Shown: positions 5,849-6,505 of the stretch, in pieces
Numbering within the stretch: position 1 is the stretch's first letter
Layout of the letters: every line of letters begins with the position of its first letter
DNA from: DASXIW01 sp036497785
GTDB taxonomy: Bacteria; Pseudomonadota; Alphaproteobacteria; Acetobacterales; Acetobacteraceae
Assembly (NCBI GenBank): GCA_036497785.1
Contig: DASXIW010000080.1
Coordinates: forward strand, 1 to 6,505
Direction of reading: 5' to 3'
Length of the DNA: 6,505 nt
Translations under genes and position numbers: made by a program
Notes under the pieces: generated by a model
What the model was told of the DNA's origin: nothing
Databases searched by the model: none
The model's input: only the letters and a program-made list of their open reading frames with translations

Positions 5849-5962
5849 CTAGTAGGGCTCGAGCGCGCCCTTTACCTGGATGACGCTTTCGACTTGCCTG
5901 ACCTTGAGGTTTTTGTTCTTGAGATTCTCGTTCAAGATAAGCGCAAAGCTGATTTCAGGCAC
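5849..5962 (-). CDS. Short 37-codon ORF, probable N-terminal part of the disrupted gene
   Basis: It starts at GTG (5962) with a strong Shine-Dalgarno (CCGGAGG, five bases before the start) and ends with TAG directly against the ATG of the next ORF, in the same frame. The peptide (VPEISFALILNENLKNKNLK, then a Val/Glu/Lys-rich end, GALEPY) has a normal protein-like composition rather than the Arg/Pro/Ser-rich look of shadow frames in this region. It could be a true small protein or leader coupled to the next ORF. More likely it is the start of a longer protein interrupted by the amber codon. No family is recognised. Confidence 0.45.
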   Translation of the reverse strand: MPEISFALILNENLKNKNLKVRQVESVIQVKGALEPY

Positions 5963-5985
5963 TCTGGCCTCCGGCGGCTGGAGTG

Positions 5986-6020
5986 CTGGCGAGTATGCCC
6001 GGCTTACCAGCGGGCGCCAG
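5986..6020 (-). terminator. Weak nested hairpin after the YdjM-like gene
   Basis: CTGGCG (5986-5991) pairs with CGCCAG (6015-6020), and inside it GCCCG (5997-6001) pairs with CGGGC (6011-6015); the two stems share one base, so they compete at the edge. It lies 13 bases beyond the YdjM-like stop and ends shortly before the ribosome binding site of the following ORF. There is no T run, so termination is uncertain. Confidence 0.3.
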
Positions 6021-6032
6021 TGTTTCGTTGCC

Positions 6033-6505
6033 TTACCAGAAGCGGGGGTGCATCGCCCAATGCGGCATGGCGGCGAGCCGGGCGGGGTCGTGCAGCAGGA
6101 AACGCCAGGCGACGCCGCACGCCAGGGCGAACACGATGGCGCCTTCCGCCGGCGAGCCGGTGCGGCAAAGAGGCAGCCCCCAGGTTTTTCGCAGCGGCCA
6201 CGCCAGTCGGAGCCCTTGCGGTGTGAGCATGTCCGCCGCGAGGTGGGACAGGTAGCCGACTGCCAGCGCCGCCACGACGCCGCGCTGAAATCGCTCGTGC
6301 TGGAGCAGGAACACGAGGCCAAGCAGCGCGACCGCCGAATGCGTCAATCCGCGGTGCCCGAGGGCAGCGGCGATGGCTGTCGAGACGGGCCGCGATCGCC
6401 GGCCGACCCAGGATTGCGGGTGATCTATGTCTGGCAGCAGCGATCCTGCGACGGCCAAGCCAAGATAGGCGGGCTCTACGGGCGATAGATGCAGCAGAGG
6501 CGCTG
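6033..6505 (-). CDS. YdjM-like (DUF457) inner-membrane protein, putative metal-dependent hydrolase, 5' end cut by window edge
   Basis: The last 156 codons of a membrane protein of the YdjM/DUF457 family, often annotated as a LexA-regulated or metal-dependent hydrolase although the reaction is not established. The frame is open to the right edge (APLLHLSPVEPAYLGLAVAG...), so the true start lies outside the window; a TTG at 6458 is not a convincing start. Family motifs with conserved acidic and His residues are GSLLPDIDHPQS (20-31 of the visible part), GHRGLTHS (49-56) and GYLSHLAADMLTPQG (83-97). These give candidate metal ligands D25, D27, H28, H50, H55, H87 and D91. Hydrophobic helices are seen at about 12-24, 57-67, 75-92 and 120-137. 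The C terminus is short after the last helix, which is normal for the family. There is no LexA box to examine because the promoter is off the edge. It lies 70 bases upstream of the GTG of the next ORF on the same strand. Confidence 0.88.
   Translation of the reverse strand, partial: APLLHLSPVEPAYLGLAVAGSLLPDIDHPQSWVGRRSRPVSTAIAAALGHRGLTHSAVALLGLVFLLQHERFQRGVVAALAVGYLSHLAADMLTPQGLRLAWPLRKTWGLPLCRTGSPAEGAIVFALACGVAWRFLLHDPARLAAMPHWAMHPRFW

Larger units (their letters stand above)
4900..5962 (-). pseudogene. Composite reading: one gene of about 353 codons broken by an amber codon and a frameshift
   Basis: Three collinear open stretches on the minus strand join into one plausible protein. It starts at the GTG at 5962, which has GGAGG five bases upstream, the only good ribosome binding site in the region. 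After 37 codons the frame meets TAG (5851-5849), directly followed in the same frame by ATGCAGAAG. It then runs 163 codons to the A7/A6 tracts at 5365-5351. Removing a single A there passes the reading frame into the last open stretch without a stop and through 28 protein-like residues before M(5274). The total is 353 positions including the amber. Internal starts at 5848 and 5274 lack ribosome binding sites. The alternatives are a real three-cistron array, recoding or polymerase slippage, or an assembly error in the homopolymers. I recognise no family, so full length cannot be confirmed from memory. Confidence 0.5.

Noticed and set aside
5963..6322. Extension of the 37-codon frame back to 6322 (157 residues)
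   Set aside because: Upstream of 5962 the frame overlaps the YdjM-like gene and becomes Ser/Arg/Pro/Cys-rich; only the part after the GTG with its ribosome binding site looks coding.
5880..6488. 202-residue plus-strand open frame opposite the YdjM-like gene
   Set aside because: It is a shadow: the minus strand has the DIDH, GHRGLTHS and SHLAADMLTPQG motifs and hydrophobic helices.

Overview
The window looks like chromosomal DNA of a GC-rich alphaproteobacterium, possibly from the Acetobacterales/Rhodospirillales. I infer this from high GC, gene style, and close resemblance of the first protein to the rhizobial D-tartrate dehydratase. No mobile element, tRNA, rRNA or CRISPR array is visible.

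Left part: a D-tartrate dehydratase gene (tarD, minus strand) runs off the left edge. It is divergent from a complete RhlE-like DEAD-box RNA helicase (plus strand) that has a candidate promoter and a leader of about 200 nt. A strong 24-bp palindrome separates the helicase from a convergent minus-strand gene for a small secreted, methionine-rich protein of unknown function.

Middle: a cobalamin module on the minus strand. bluB makes 5,6-dimethylbenzimidazole, the lower ligand of B12. It is followed by a HoxN/NixA-type nickel/cobalt permease. A well-preserved cobalamin riboswitch of about 205 nt, with its own candidate promoter, lies between the two genes. The simplest reading is that the permease imports cobalt for cobalamin synthesis and is shut down when cobalamin is plentiful.

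Right part: a minus-strand stretch (4900-5962) that is usually read as two or three hypothetical ORFs. The frames suggest one gene of about 353 codons. It has a well-placed Shine-Dalgarno and GTG start at 5962, an in-frame amber codon at 5849-5851, and a one-base frame offset at paired A7/A6 tracts (5351-5365). The protein is helical and charged, with a Gly/Ala-rich hydrophobic stretch. I do not recognise the family. Either it is a decaying gene, or it is expressed by recoding or polymerase slippage. This is the most interesting item here. The window closes with the 3' part of a YdjM-like (DUF457) membrane protein gene that runs off the right edge.

Most of the window is ordinary housekeeping and cofactor metabolism. 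I see no clear defence or other undescribed multi-gene system.
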